From NCBI GenBank assembly GCA_902806565.1, contig CADCXA010000025.1:2356001-2420000 (forward strand): a DNA stretch of 64,000 nt. Direction: 5' to 3'. This DNA is from Hypoxylon rubiginosum. Lineage: Eukaryota > Ascomycota > Sordariomycetes > Xylariales > Hypoxylaceae. The notes under the pieces are model-generated. The model ran no database searches, was not told the DNA's origin, and saw only the letters and a program-made list of their open reading frames with translations. A program made the position numbers and the translations under genes. Below, in pieces: positions 33,628 to 46,448 of this stretch; positions within the stretch are counted from its first letter, which is position 1; each line of letters begins with the position of its first letter.

Positions 33628-36600
33628 GCCTTGCTCAACCCGACCTAACCCTTTTGACGACGGTGACCTTGCCCGAAAACGCCGTAGGACCTCTCTTTCA
33701 GGCTCCCGTAGCGCCTCGGTAGATACTCTACATTCTCGAGACGATACGGCGGCCGCTTCCGATACCAATATCATGAAGGTTGACACCCCAGAACCTCTCC
33801 CGCCGAGCACCCCAGCTCGTTCGGAGCCTCCGACCGAGCCCGTCTCGAGCAAGGTCACCATCAACTTGAGGAATGCTGACAGCCACGAGGCCACTCCCCC
33901 GTCTCCCTCTTCTCCCACGCCTTCGCGTTTTCAAAAAGACGACATAAAAGCCAGCGTGGAAGAATCCGAGGTAAACATGATACAAGCATCTCCGGTCGAA
34001 GATGCTTCGTCATCCGCGTCCGATCTTGATAGCCCTGACGAACCCGCCATGTCTATTGAGGACGAACTCTCCATCTACGACGTGGACCCCAACAACATGA
34101 CGCTGCTGTCAGGCGAAAGGGCGGCGCAGTTCACTGCCACCATGCTTGAATTTCCCTACCATACGGACGGGGAGACGTACTACGACACAGTTATTCGTCT
34201 CGTGGAATACTTTCGACAGCGTAGGTCGGGACACCCTGTGCTGTTTAGTCGCCATCCTAACACTTTAGTAGAGCCTTCACATGTCGACGAGGCCTTGGAT
34301 CTTCTCCAATCCTGGCTGAACCGGTACTTGTCGTACGCCACAATTGAACTGTACCCCATGGTTCTAGAAGCATACCAGGAAAATAGACAGTTCTGGCAGA
34401 GTCTTCCCGACCTTTTCTATACTGTGGCTCATAGGTACGTCCGAGTCCGTGAATAGATTGGAAATTTTGAGTCAGCTAACAATGCCCTCGTAGACAGGGC
34501 TCTGCCAAGTCAAACCAGACTCTGGATATTATTAATAAACTGTTCATAGATCTCGGCAGATTAACCGGGTTCCTTCTCGCAGTTGACTGTCGCACGTTGG
34601 CTGATGTCGCCAATAAGGAGAATAGCGACATTGACCTGGTATCTCCAGGGTTTCTTCGATTGTTCGGTACTATAACGAGTAAAGACGAAAGCCAGTTCGC
34701 TAACGGATATCCGTTCGCAAATATCCCCGGCCCTTCAGAGTCGCTTGACGCACTCCAAGCAAATAACGACGGATTACTGGCTCAACTGAGTCACTTTACT
34801 GAATCACTCGCAGGTAACATGCTGCGATTCCCCAAGAAAGTGATGGACAGCCTTGTTGGAGTTTCCTGGCTCATGGATGGCCTTATTCGCGACAGCTACA
34901 AAAAGCAATTGTATCCTGAACCTGGTCCCCCGTTAGTCCTTGATCGTTCGAGAAAGAACATGGCCGCTGGCCTCGGTTTTTTCACAACCGTCTCTCACGT
35001 TATCGACGTTGTGATCGACAAGTCCATCAACAACCTGGGCTCAGAGACAGCCACGAGTCTGATTACCACCCTAGCAAACATTCTAAAGTACAGCCTTCAT
35101 AGTAATAGTGCCAGAGCTATTCAACTCGTACAGGATCACCATCTAGGGCATCCCGAACTTCCGGATCGATTCACCCACGATGCGATCCCGTTAGAGTGGC
35201 GCATACGCGTATGTTGCAAACTGGTCCGATCACGCCAGATGCAACTCCGAGTCACAGCGGCGGCACACCTTTGTGAAGACCTGGTTTTGCAGTGGAGGGC
35301 TTACATCGAACGTCAGGAAGCGGGAGATGATAATACCTACTTGACCTACCTTCGGTATTTGTCGAGTTATCTCGTCAGCACTGGAATCGTTGACTACCTC
35401 CTCGGTCCAACGTGCCACCCAGAGATAACTCAGGCTAGCTTTAACATCGTCGGATTCCTAGCCGTTACCAAGACGTACACACCTGCGCAGACGGAGCTCC
35501 TTTGGCAGACGTTGACATCTACCCAGGATCCCCGGATCTCCGATGCTATAGTTCGTATGATGTCCAAGGTAGTCAGTCTTCTTGATTCGGAGAGCCTCTG
35601 CTATATGTGCGAGAAGTTCTACAACCTGCCGATCGAATCCTTCTCGCCTTGCATGCGAGATCTTTTCGATCAAGTAACAAAGCAAATGCAGGAGAAGCTG
35701 TTGCCCTATCACCTTGTCCCTCCCGCTCCGTACAAAATATGCCTACGATTACTTCAGGAGTCATCCATTTACAGACCACAAGGGTCTGCGCTGTATCCTG
35801 AGATTCATCAATTCGCGTTGTCGAAGTTCAGCAATCTTTTACATGCTGGACCAGACCCGGTAGGACGCCAGCTTATATGGATGGGCTGCGTGAAGGATAT
35901 TGCGGCCAAATCTGAAACGACGTCGGGCAGCCTTCAAGTGCTTAGTACGCTATTAGGGAACGCCCCGTCGCTGCAGATGCTAATCGCCGAACACGACTTA
36001 ACGAGGCTCCTTGTCGATGAACTTGAGTCTACGATCGCTAAAGCCAAGGCCGCCGGAGTCACGACCGTATTCTCAAATCCTATCGGCCTTGCTCGCCGAA
36101 GAATCATCACCAACGTCATCATGGGCCATGGCTCCACTATCAATTCGGAGCTTGGTCGACGTCTTTGGGACCTTCTAGTCGGAGATGGCGCAGCATGCCA
36201 GGATGATAGAAAAGCCGCTTGGGATGATTTAAATATGGCGCTTAAGAGGACGCGACTCGAGAATCCTTTTCTAAGCGCTTGCTTGCGGGAATACTTACCG
36301 GGCTTGCCACCTACCTGCTATTGTGCTGGCTCACTCGCATTTGTTCGTGAAGCCGTCATCCCTCTTGCGAATGACGTCAATTGCATAGTGCTCGACGACG
36401 AAAGTAGTCTTAGGTCGGCTGGGATTGAGCTACTTTGGCAGATGATCTTAACAGCTCCTAGCCACACTATCGAAGAGAATGCGATTTCTACGCTTGTCGA
36501 CGATGTATATGTCGACAGTAAGTCGATAACGTCGTATCCTCTCCACCGAGCGCGAAGGGTCCATTTCGCACTTGTCCAAAGATGCCTGCAACAGCTGAAA

Positions 36601-39600
36601 AGTGCTGCGCAAAAGTTGAAGAGTTTCGGCGGCGAGATACCAAGCGGGGACAGCCAATTTGCAGCCGCTGAAGCCACCGACGATCAACGTCAAGAATACG
36701 AATTGCAGTTTACGAGGTCCCTGCAAGTTCTTGTGGCACTTTTGAAGGCGTTGCAGACAAAACCTCATTTCACGGCGCCCGACTTGCGGTCACTTATGCT
36801 GCAGGGACCTAGCTCGGTCGACGGTGACCTCGCAGAGTTGAAATACCAATCTTTCGATGGCGACGACCAAACCGAGATCAAGTCCCTTAATATTGGACTT
36901 AAGAACACTGCTGCTTCACTCCTCGCTAGCCTGCGTGAGGCCACCGGCTTTGATAATTACCGGCTGTATTATCGGGGACAACCGCTGGCGCCGTCTGAGA
37001 GCGATATTTGTAAGTCCGTTGAAGAACTTGGTATAAGAAGTGGCTTGATCCTCGTGAAGAAGGAGTCCGGAATGGCGACTTCTCCGAGGCGTATCAAACC
37101 GGGAGCTTCGCCGCTGGACATCGAGATTCTGGGTCATTTCGAAGACCTGTGGGAGTATTTAAGCATGGAAGAGAAACTAGCGCGGGAGGTAAGTATTGTG
37201 TGTTGTGTTGTATTAAGAACCCCCTAATGGTTGTTATTAGATCTACCAATTTCTGGTGTCGCTCCCGGCTGACGATTCGATCCTAACGGCGTTCGAGAAT
37301 CCCGAGACTTCGTACCGAGATATTTTCCCATATGGCCAGCCTTTCAAGTCGCTCTATGCCCTTCACGCGCTCCGCGAATATCTGAACACTCGAAGGCTGA
37401 GAAGCAATGTAATGCAAATATCTTCTCAGGATTCCGAGGTCCAAGTAAAGACCACGAATGATCAGCAAGATGCTCTAACGAGAGCAGTATCCTTAATCGT
37501 CGGAGCGATTTGCGACCCTGAAGTCGTCGAGCGAGGATCAAGTGAAGCTCTGGCGCTCAACTTGAGTCTTGAACTTGTGGACAACTTCATTCAACTCGTG
37601 AAAGGTACGCACTTCATAGACTCCAGTCGTGGTATGTGCTCACCAAATGAAGAAACGGGGCATGTTGAGGCCGTGGTGCAACTCTTGAACGTCGACCTCC
37701 AGAAGCGACTCTCGGCGATCCTCGAAAGTGCTGCCGCGGCACAAACGAATCAAGTTAGCATCGAAGTAATCAACCGATGTTTCGAGTCGCTACTCGAATG
37801 TTGTGCGAAAAGTGATATCTTCTGGGATGGGTTTCGGGACCAAACTGGGGTACAACGAGTGGTTCAGCGCCTCCTCCTCGACGATCCACGTCAGATTGTG
37901 AGGCAGAGCATCGCCAAGATCATATTTAGGAGCCTTTACGATCACGGTCCGGGTGCCGCACGGGCGTTGGACTTCGCCGAATTGTTCTGGCCTGCCGTAT
38001 TCCAGCTTGTGCCCCAAGCTGCTGCCGAGCCGAGCAAGTGCGCAGAGATATTTGCTCTCTCCTTTCAGTTGCTTCGAAAGCTTATCGACGAGGGTTCCAA
38101 CGTTGTTGATTTGTCCAATTGCCTTGGGTTGTGTGGGCAACTTCTGCTATCACACAAGCCCACAGAGGATATCGCTCACCCGGACAGGGACGCTGTAGCA
38201 CACGGCCTCATCACAATTCTAAGCATTGTCATTACGGAGACACTGAATAGAAAGGAACCTCTCCAGGTACCGCCTAGTTTTGTGTTGCGAATGTTCTGTG
38301 GGTATCTCTTCCCGCCGGAAGACGAGAGTGGCCCGCTAGTGCCACAGGTGATCCTGCACACATCTTCACGAAGCATGCTCTACGACATCATCTTTGCCAT
38401 AGTGAAAGAGCATCCGGTCAAGTCTATTGGACTACTGAATGAGTTGAACGCACTCACGTCGCATCGTGAACTCGATGATGATGGGACTGGGGGCTACAAG
38501 TACGAACTGCCCCAGTCTTTCGAGAGATCATCCGCCATCAGATCGTCTTGCGGATATTCTGGACTACGAAATCTTTCTAATACGTGCTACTTGAACTCAC
38601 TGTTCACACAACTCTTCATGAACGTTGGGTTTCGCCGGTTCATGCTCGAAAGGCGCCCCCGAAATCTACACACACATCAACTACTCCATGAGACGCAGAT
38701 ACTTTTCGCATTTCTGCAAGACAGCCGGCGCCGCTTTGTAGAGCCACAGAGCTGTGTGGGACAAATCATGACCTACGATGAAGCACCTATCGATATCCAC
38801 AACCAGATGGACGTGGACGAGTTCTACAGCCTTCTATTCGACCGATGGGAGGATCAATTGCCCTCAGCAAGCGAGAAAAAGAAATTAAGGTCAATATACG
38901 GGGGGGAGTTGGTTCAGCAGGTCAAGTCCAAGGAATGCGAACATATATCGGAGCGCATTGAGCCCTTCTCTGCTATTCAATGCGACATTAAGGGGAAGTC
39001 AGGTCTCGAGGAAAGCCTCCAAGCGTACGTGGATGGCGAAATCATGGAAGGGGATAACAAATACAAGTGCTCCGACTGTGATCGACATGTGGACGCAGTC
39101 AAAAGAGCGTGCCTTAAAGACATTCCCGACAACTTGATCTTCCACCTGAAGAGATTCGATTTCAACCTCAGGACTCTTACGCGCAGCAAGATCAATGATT
39201 ACTTCCCATTCCCTGCCACGATCGACATGCAGCCTTACACCGTCGAACATCTAAGCAATCCTTCTAGCGATCCCTCCCGCAAGCCTGAGCCAGACATGTT
39301 TGAACTGGTGGGAATTCTCGTGCACTCTGGAACAGCGGAGTCAGGTCATTACTACTCGTACATTCGAGAACGACCTTCCACGAGCAGCGTGCCGTCCTGG
39401 GTTGAATTCAACGACGAAGTAGTCACGTCATGGGATCACCTGCAAATGGAGAGCGCCTGTTTTGGAGGACCAGACTATCGGCCCCAATTTGAGACCGGTA
39501 CCACCTACGAGAAAGTGTACAGTGCTTATATGCTATTCTACCAGAGATCCTCTTCCCTGCAGCAAGAGCAGAAATTGCTAGAAGCCTCGGGCCAAGCAGG

Positions 39601-41501
39601 ACCTCTCCGAGCCAATCTACACGCCGCTCTGGAGTGCCAGGTCAAAGAAGATAATTGGTCAATAGTGCAGCGACATTGTCTCTACGATCCAACACACATG
39701 CCCTTTGTATACAAGGTACTCGCGAATACGTGGGGCGCCAAGTGCTCTGCGGACCACAAGCTCGAGAATCTAGCGATGAGAACAGCACTTGGCCATTTGG
39801 ATCAAGTTGCATCGCGGACCAAAGATCTCCCAGACTTTGACCAGCTGAAGACTCTTTTAGTCAAGGTCTGTCAACGGTGCGCTGTGTGCTGTATCGCGTT
39901 CTTTGACTATTTCAATCGCCATAAGGATGCGCTGCGAATGCTACTGCAGAAGAACTCGGACCCTGGAGTACGTCAGGATGTAGGAAGAATACTGATATTC
40001 ACTCTTTCTGTCATCAAATCTGCTTACCCGGAAGATTACGGCCCGTTTGACGAAGACTACAGGATAATACCTAACGGAATGCGTCGTAATCCGTCCATTA
40101 TGAGTTTGGCATTGGATATGTTCCAGAATCTTTGGGACGCTTTCCATACACGTATCAATTCCTGGCCCGAATGCTTCGGGGCCATGCTGGAATTCGCTCA
40201 TAAAGGGCGCGACGAAGCGTTGATGTTTCTGGATAGAGATTTCTTGCAGAGGCTTCTCATGGTGATCGCAGTGGATCAGGTCTTCGATCTCCCAACACAG
40301 TATGCCAGGCTACTGAGTACATTGTCCAGGAGGACAGCAGCGAGGCCGCCCAATTATGAACACATTATTGGCTTGATCGATGAACTCTTAGCAGTTATTG
40401 ATCCAATTTTGGGTCACGGACATTTCCGAGAGAGTCCTGTTGGCCGACTGTCACTAGCGCTACAAGGCGAGCCGGTCCCATTCACGACCCAAGAAGTCAG
40501 TATTCTGCATAGGGACTGGGGTAGGGGCCAAGCAAACATCTTCGTGGAAAAGCTCATCGGCCACAATCAGAACCCAGAGTCGACCGACGCTATAATCAAG
40601 CGCCTTATGGCATTCAGTCCCGTCATGGACAACAAGGTGTATTTAACACTACGAGCTGGCATCACTGGAGATCTGAGCTCCCACCCGGTATCGCCATTCC
40701 TCCGCGTTGCTGTAATGTATTGCAGCTACAGCGTCAACCACGATAGCGTCCATCGCTTGATGCAATACGTCAACAACCAATGTAAGCACTTACAAAACAA
40801 TGAAAGCCGATCCTTCTTCGAATTTCAGCGGGACATATACGAGGGATTACGAAGCACAGGCGAGACTCGCGAGGAAATCCAGCTACATAGCCTGGAAAAC
40901 CTTCCGAAATGGGTTCCAGGATTGTTAGGATGTGCCGATCGCGCGGTTATTGATGATGTGGACAACTTCCTCGTAGAGAAGCTGTTCAAGTACGGGCCTT
41001 CGCCTGCTTTTGGGGAGAGTAACGGTGGACTCGAAAGGTCACTAGTAGTCAACTCGACAGCCAGGCGTCTGGCAATAGCTTGCCTCGAGTACCTACGGGA
41101 TACTTACGTCAACCGCGCCGCACAAGCTATAAGGTATACGGTCGTGCCCTTGGACAGAGTCATTAAGAGGTGCGAGGACTACTACAAGCTTGACGGGGAG
41201 ATGGACGACGGCCTCGAAGCACAGTACTCGGACCTTAAGCGAGGTAAGAACCCCCACACCGATGAGTGTTTTAATAGTAGGCTACGTACTAACTTGGGGG
41301 TAGTGGTCCAGGAGCCGATGGCGAAACTCACGGTCGAGGAACTTGAAGATGAGGGTTCCGGTATGTGGAGCGACTCTACCACCGCGACCATGGACTATGA
41401 CTGACCAAGGCCAAGAGTGGGGAGAGCACTCAGTCGGCTCTTCGGAGCAGATGGATAGCTTGACAGACCTCAGCATGCAAATCGACCGCGAACTAGTCTA
41501 A
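33575..41501 (+). CDS. very large ubiquitin-specific protease (USP9X/USP34-like)
   Basis: Five exons: 33575-34434, 34494-37188, 37241-41243, 41304-41360, 41410-41501; 2568 residues. It removes ubiquitin from target proteins. A disordered, Ser/Pro-rich N-terminus (1-165) leads to a long helical-repeat region, a ubiquitin-like fold at about 1085-1150 (YRLYYRGQPLAP), and the USP catalytic domain: Cys1634 in GLRNLSNTCYLNSLFTQ, a zinc finger part (YKCSDCDRHV), and His1888 in SGTAESGHYYSYI with the following WVEFNDEVV. A long helical C-terminal part follows. The frame of exon 3 stays open to a stop at 41402, but two introns (60 and 49 nt, with CTAAC and CTGAC branches) give the true end SLTDLSMQIDRELV. 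The USP9X/USP24/USP34 group shares this layout. Confidence 0.93.
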
Positions 41502-42770
41502 GGAAATTTCCCTTGGACGCTCGCAAGGCCTCTCTCTTTAGACTGCCGTAATGACGTGTCACACGACGGCACTGGTTGGCCAGAAAAGGACCGGGGGGTT
41601 TGCAATACGAGACTAACGCTAGGAGTTTTCATGACAAGCCAGGCTGGATAGGCATATGGGCAAAGGATGGTCAATGCATAGCACCGGCGTGGCAGGCGTC
41701 TTTAGGAATGGACACATGGTATTTTCCGGCTTGTGATATTTGGGCGCGATCGCGGAACTAAGATGGCTGGTTGGCTCATACTTGGCTGGGGGGTTATGTA
41801 CTGTACGAATTATGGTTTGTCATATGGCAACCCTCGGAAGAGAGGGAACCAAAGGGCGGATGGGACGGGCTAAGCAGGAGTGCGAATACCGCAGAGTCGC
41901 CGCCGTCTACGATTTGCTACCATTGCTGAGTAGTCTGCCTTTTCATGTCTACCTGGGTAGGTAGTTAGAGACTGGCACAAGGCAGACGAAAGAGAGAAGC
42001 AAAATTATGGTATTCAATTGCGATCTACCACACTCGAAGATGTGTTGAGTGTGACATGAATGCTAAAAGCGTATCTAGGTAGTTGAGCGTATTTCCGGAA
42101 AGGTGATTCTCTATCCCCGCTTCGTAGTTTGCTCCCTATCAGGTAGGTTGCCTTACCTTATCCGCTAGATGCTGCAAGGGTTAGCTATGCGGCCCAGGTC
42201 TAACAAGATTAAAGATAGACAAAAAGGGGTAGACGAGGGTTAAACAATGGAGATGGCGTAACGGGTGATTATGCCTCGGAATCTTGGTGATCCGTTCAAA
42301 TGTAGTGATGAGGGATAGCTGTAATTGGTTGTGAATGTTGATGAATGTTGATAACTGGCCAGAGACACAACGAGAATACTACGTTGGCTGCTTTGTTGTT
42401 AGCCGGTAGGTATTCGTGTCTCGTCAAAGAGGCATTGTAGACTCAGATTGATTGGAAAATGGAGGTTAAGAGACCTACTCTTAAATGTCACTTTGGTTGA
42501 ATGATATGATGCGAAGAGGCGAATGGTGTCTACCTACCTATGTAGATACCTACCTATTTCTGAAAGCTGTTTCATGCTGCTGTCTCAAGTGTCTATGATA
42601 TGATGTTATTTTATGGCTTACCTATGTCCTTTTTCTCCCTCTTCTCCTATTGCTTTGCTTAACAGTGACAGTTGACAGGTCAAGTCGGGTTACCAGTTTG
42701 ATAAGATAGAAAAAACCCGACTGTTCGTCAACAATTAGCCGATGTTATATAGCGCCAAGATATAGAAAAA
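41502..42770. other. intergenic region
   Basis: Holds the 3' end of the deubiquitinase gene and ordinary unique sequence with several ACCTACC/GGTAGG words (41951-41963, 42531-42556). No coding frame supported. Confidence 0.55.
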
Positions 42771-42890
42771 GAGGTATATTTTTAAGGATACTTATAAAGG
42801 ATATAAAAGCTTAAATTACCTTTTTATAACTTAAGTTTTTAAATATTTTTATAATATATATCGTATTTTTTAATTTTATATTTTTTATTT
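42771..42890 (+). repeat. left terminal direct repeat of the RIP relic
   Basis: Aligns with 43619-43740 at an offset of 848 bases, sharing for example AAAAGCTTAAATTACC followed by TTTTTATA. It is the more heavily mutated copy at its right end (T where the other copy keeps C). Confidence 0.75.
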
Positions 42891-43618
42891 AATATAAATA
42901 AATAAGTGATTATTTTTAATTATAATAATTTTAAAAGCTTTTTATTTTAAAATTTTTATTAATATTATATTTTATATTTTAAAGATTTTTATATTAATAT
43001 ATATTTTTTTATATTTTATAAAAAATTAAATCTATATTATAATATATACGCGAAATTATATATAATATTAATATAACTTATTTTAAGTTATATTTATAAG
43101 TTATATTTTACGTTTTAAAACTTAGTTATAATTAATTTATAATTAAATATAATTATTATTTTTATATATATTTTAATATTACTAATTTTTTTACTATTAT
43201 TATTAATTTAATATATTTATTTTTAAGTTATTATTTATAATTATTATTAATATAAATTTCTTTAATTTTTTTTTTAATTTTTATAATAATAATATGTTTT
43301 TTTATTAATATTTATATTTAAAAAAATATTAAAAACGTTAATTATTTTAAAAATTTAATTAAAAATAAATAATAATATAAAATTTATTAATTATTTTATA
43401 ATTTTAAATAAAAATTTATTATATAAAACTTATTATTTTATTAATTAAGTTATTAAAAATTTTAATAAAAACTTATAAATAAAAATTTTTATATAATAAT
43501 TATAATTTTTAAAAACTTTAAAAAATAAATAATTATTTTTAAATTAAAAAACTATTATATAACATTTAAATTATAACGTAAATTTTATAATTATATTTAA
43601 ATAAAATTATTAAAAAAA

Positions 43619-43740
43619 GCGAAATATTTTTAAAGATATTTATAAAAAATATAAAAGCTTAAATTACCTTTTTATAGCCTAGGTTTTTAAATACCTTTAT
43701 AATATATATCACACCTTCTAATTCCATATACCTTCCATTT
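43619..43740 (+). repeat. right terminal direct repeat of the RIP relic
   Basis: Partner of 42771-42890. Its right end (ACACCTTCTAATTCCATATA) keeps C residues that are T in the left copy, plus one 2-base length difference. AT content falls sharply to normal right after it. Confidence 0.75.
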
Positions 43741-44849
43741 GATGTGTTCCCAGGGTTCGATCTATTTTTGGATTCAAACCCCTTGCCACTTGGCCGGGAC
43801 ATCTTCAGCTTAACTCAAAGCGGCCTAGCATCATAAGGCGATGGTCGGGTACCGGGGCCGGCAGCTATATTTGGGTCATCGTAGCCGCCGGCTTAAGATG
43901 CGGGGGAGGAGTCGCTCGGCTCTGGTTGGCCGACTCTTTTAATGTTTTTCTGCTCTCGAAGGTGAGTGGAGGACATTTTCGCCGCTTGTTATCTGCAGGT
44001 CCCAGCACACCCACTTATCACCATCACACCTACGTGCCAGCTTGCATATTACAATTTTTTTGTAATCTAACTTGTTCTTCAACGGCGAGAAACAATAGTC
44101 TATCTCCCCCTCTCTCCTTACCCAAGCCTAGGCTAGCTTCGAGTTGTATTCTGCATCCATATCTCTATCTGTATCTAGACCGTCGCTCAGCTGCATGTGA
44201 TATGCAGGTAACAAGCCCGTCCACAAATCATAATCGTTTCCTACTCTTGAAACAAGCACACCACCGACCAATGGGCCATCGCCAGTCAAGGGCGGTGGGT
44301 GCGGTGAGCCTGACGCTAAGTTTCACCAAACTCCCGATATAGAACTCGTGAAGAATGGCCACCAAGAAACAAACAAGAACCCAACAGACTGGACCACTCT
44401 CATCCCTTTCCTCGCCCTCCCTCCCCACGAACACCTTTCGTGGGGTTGGTTCGCCGTTCTGAGAAAAGACCCTGCTTGCGTTTATACCCATCTTGTTTCA
44501 GCGTTTCATTGTTTCATGTTTCGAAGCGCCTTGCTTTTTATATCTAGCCCCCCCCTTCTGTAGTAGGGCCCCCTCCTGACCTGACCTGACTTGCTCATTT
44601 CCGTTTTTGGAACCCACCTGGACGTCACCGGCATCGTGATATATCTATCTAGTCCTCACTTTCTTTCTTTGGACTTGGACTGAGTAGATCATCCTTCAAG
44701 ATCTAAATCCACATCGACGCTGCCGGGAGATAAGATATCCGGTCACTTCCTCTTCTATTCTCATCCGACGACATAGCACTGCCTCATCGCTTAATTCGGT
44801 CCGGTTCTTATCTACCTATTCATTGTTGCTAGTGTCTCTATTATTCGTC
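43741..44849. other. intergenic region and 5' leader
   Basis: Returns abruptly to normal base composition after the AT block. 43753-43800 holds tRNA promoter-like words on both strands (see findings) but no complete tRNA. The rest is pyrimidine-rich and probably includes the promoter and leader of the gene at 44850. Confidence 0.5.
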
Positions 44850-46448
44850 ATGTCGCTATTGAAGCAAAGAATCTCCTCGCCTTTGGAGGCAGGGCCCTCG
44901 ATACTCGACGTCCACAATCTACCACCTCATTTGACGGAAGCGTTGGAATACACATCTAAGAGGCTTGCGAGGAAAGCTTTGCATATCACATTAGTTGTCG
45001 TACGGAAGGAATTCCAACTTCCGAGCATAGTCCCGCCGACACCGAATTCACCTCCAATAACACCCGGCATCGCGTCCCCTACGCGTTTTGCCTCGCCCGT
45101 GGTCGGACTGAAACAATTAGTCCGAAGAGGCACCGGTAATTCTACATCTAGCACATCATCTTCCGCATCGGAAAGCATGCCCGGCTCCTCGGTGGCTTCT
45201 CCGATGTTTCCGCCCCCATTATCAGAACCCCAAGCTAGCCCCCGCCGCTGGGCTATGCCCTCAACCCCGGCCAGTCCATTCTCCTTCCCACGGACGCCCA
45301 TGACGCCCCACACACCCGGCAGTATCGTCACCGCTACCTCGTCGACCTGCTCTATAGCAACGCAGCAGGGGCCCAACGAGTTCGGCATGCGGCTGATCCA
45401 CACGGGCCTCCTCTCGCCCAAGGCCGAGAAGACGCTGCGGACCACCATCCAGAAAGCGGAGCGCAGGTTCCGCACCGGCACGGGCTGGCTACCGCCCGCG
45501 ACGACGGCGGCCGCGTGTGGCCTCAACGCCGACCTCGTGCGCCGGAGCATCCTGCAGAACGAGGTGCTCTTCTCGTCCGAGGGCCTCACGCTCCTGGGCC
45601 TCGACAAGCTGTACACCTTCAAGTCGGCCCTCTCCGCGTACGCCCGCTCCATACACAAGGGTGGCACTTCGCTATCTACCGCCTCGCCGGCGCCTGGAAT
45701 CGCGGACAGCACGCGCGCCATCGAGGACGCGGTGGACTCGCTGCGGCGCCTCGTCCTCGCCAACGGCGGGCGGCCGGTCTCGCGGTCGGACCTGCACCGC
45801 AGCTACGACTGGCTCGGGGTGAACGCGCGCGCGCTCCGGGACGTCGAGAGCATGTACAAGCGGGCGTACGGGGGGCCCGAGAAGAGCGGCGCCTTCGAGA
45901 AGACCGTGGGGGAGCGCGAGGTCCAAGCCGCTATCGCTGCTATTACCGTGGTCAAGATCGGCGCGCCGCCGCCGCCCAAGTCGCCGCCCAGGACCCAGAC
46001 GACGCCCGTGCTGAAGCTGAACACGCAGCTCGCGACGGCGACGACGGCGCGGATCTTCAAGCCCAAGGCGAGGGCGGTGGCAGTAGCGGAAAAGGAAAAG
46101 AGCAGGCCAGAAGGCGCTACTGCTACTACCGCTACTGTGGAGAAGGAGAAGACACAGCACGCCGAGGTGGTGGAAATAGAGATTAAGATCAGCAATGGGG
46201 AGGACTCGGAAGACGACGGAGACCGGACAGCGCGGCCGATTCAGTACATGCCGCTTTGGAACGCCGGGGTGTCGATCGACGAGCTCATGCTGTCGCCGTG
46301 CGACAGCCGGCAGTCGCAGCGGCTGGGGCCGACGACGCCTAACGGGTACGACGACATATCGCCCATCACGCGGGGCGAGTGGGGGTTCCTGTTCAAGGGC
46401 GACGGGTGGGCGCAGCAGGGGCGGACGGCGGCCGTCGAGACGTGGTGA
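44850..46448 (+). CDS. conserved fungal protein of unknown function
   Basis: Single exon, 532 residues from the first ATG in frame (MSLLKQRISSPL). Two ordered parts are separated by a Ser/Thr/Pro linker (about 70-180): an N-terminal block with DVHNLPPHLTEALEYTSKRL and LHITLVVVRKE, and a helical block at about 190-360 (FGMRLIHTGLLSPKAEKTL, GLTLLGLDKLYTFKSALSAY, DSLRRLVLANGGRPVSRSD, WLGVNARALRDVESMYKRAYGG). The C-terminus is low complexity with Lys/Ala, then ends in a conserved-looking segment with PITRGEWGFLFKGDGW. I recognise the pattern as a filamentous-ascomycete family with no described role. GC rises strongly from about 45300 on. Confidence 0.85.
   Translation: MSLLKQRISSPLEAGPSILDVHNLPPHLTEALEYTSKRLARKALHITLVVVRKEFQLPSIVPPTPNSPPITPGIASPTRFASPVVGLKQLVRRGTGNSTSSTSSSASESMPGSSVASPMFPPPLSEPQASPRRWAMPSTPASPFSFPRTPMTPHTPGSIVTATSSTCSIATQQGPNEFGMRLIHTGLLSPKAEKTLRTTIQKAERRFRTGTGWLPPATTAAACGLNADLVRRSILQNEVLFSSEGLTLLGLDKLYTFKSALSAYARSIHKGGTSLSTASPAPGIADSTRAIEDAVDSLRRLVLANGGRPVSRSDLHRSYDWLGVNARALRDVESMYKRAYGGPEKSGAFEKTVGEREVQAAIAAITVVKIGAPPPPKSPPRTQTTPVLKLNTQLATATTARIFKPKARAVAVAEKEKSRPEGATATTATVEKEKTQHAEVVEIEIKISNGEDSEDDGDRTARPIQYMPLWNAGVSIDELMLSPCDSRQSQRLGPTTPNGYDDISPITRGEWGFLFKGDGWAQQGRTAAVETW

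Larger units (their letters stand above)
42771..43740. mobile_element. RIP-degraded repeat relic bounded by direct repeats
   Basis: About 970 bases of extreme AT content, almost without C or G, with mostly TA, TT and AA dinucleotides. The two ends are similar direct repeats of about 120 bp lying 848 bases apart. Differences between them are mostly C/T or G/A changes, as expected from repeat-induced point mutation acting on both copies. The interior has no surviving frame. The size and layout fit a small LTR-type or TRIM-like element, or two copies of a short repeat around a third. No coding remnant lets me name the family. Confidence 0.75.

Noticed and set aside
45515..46186. Alternative frame of 223 codons inside the gene at 44850
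   Set aside because: Arg/Ala-rich shadow of a GC-rich exon. The main frame holds the conserved helical block.
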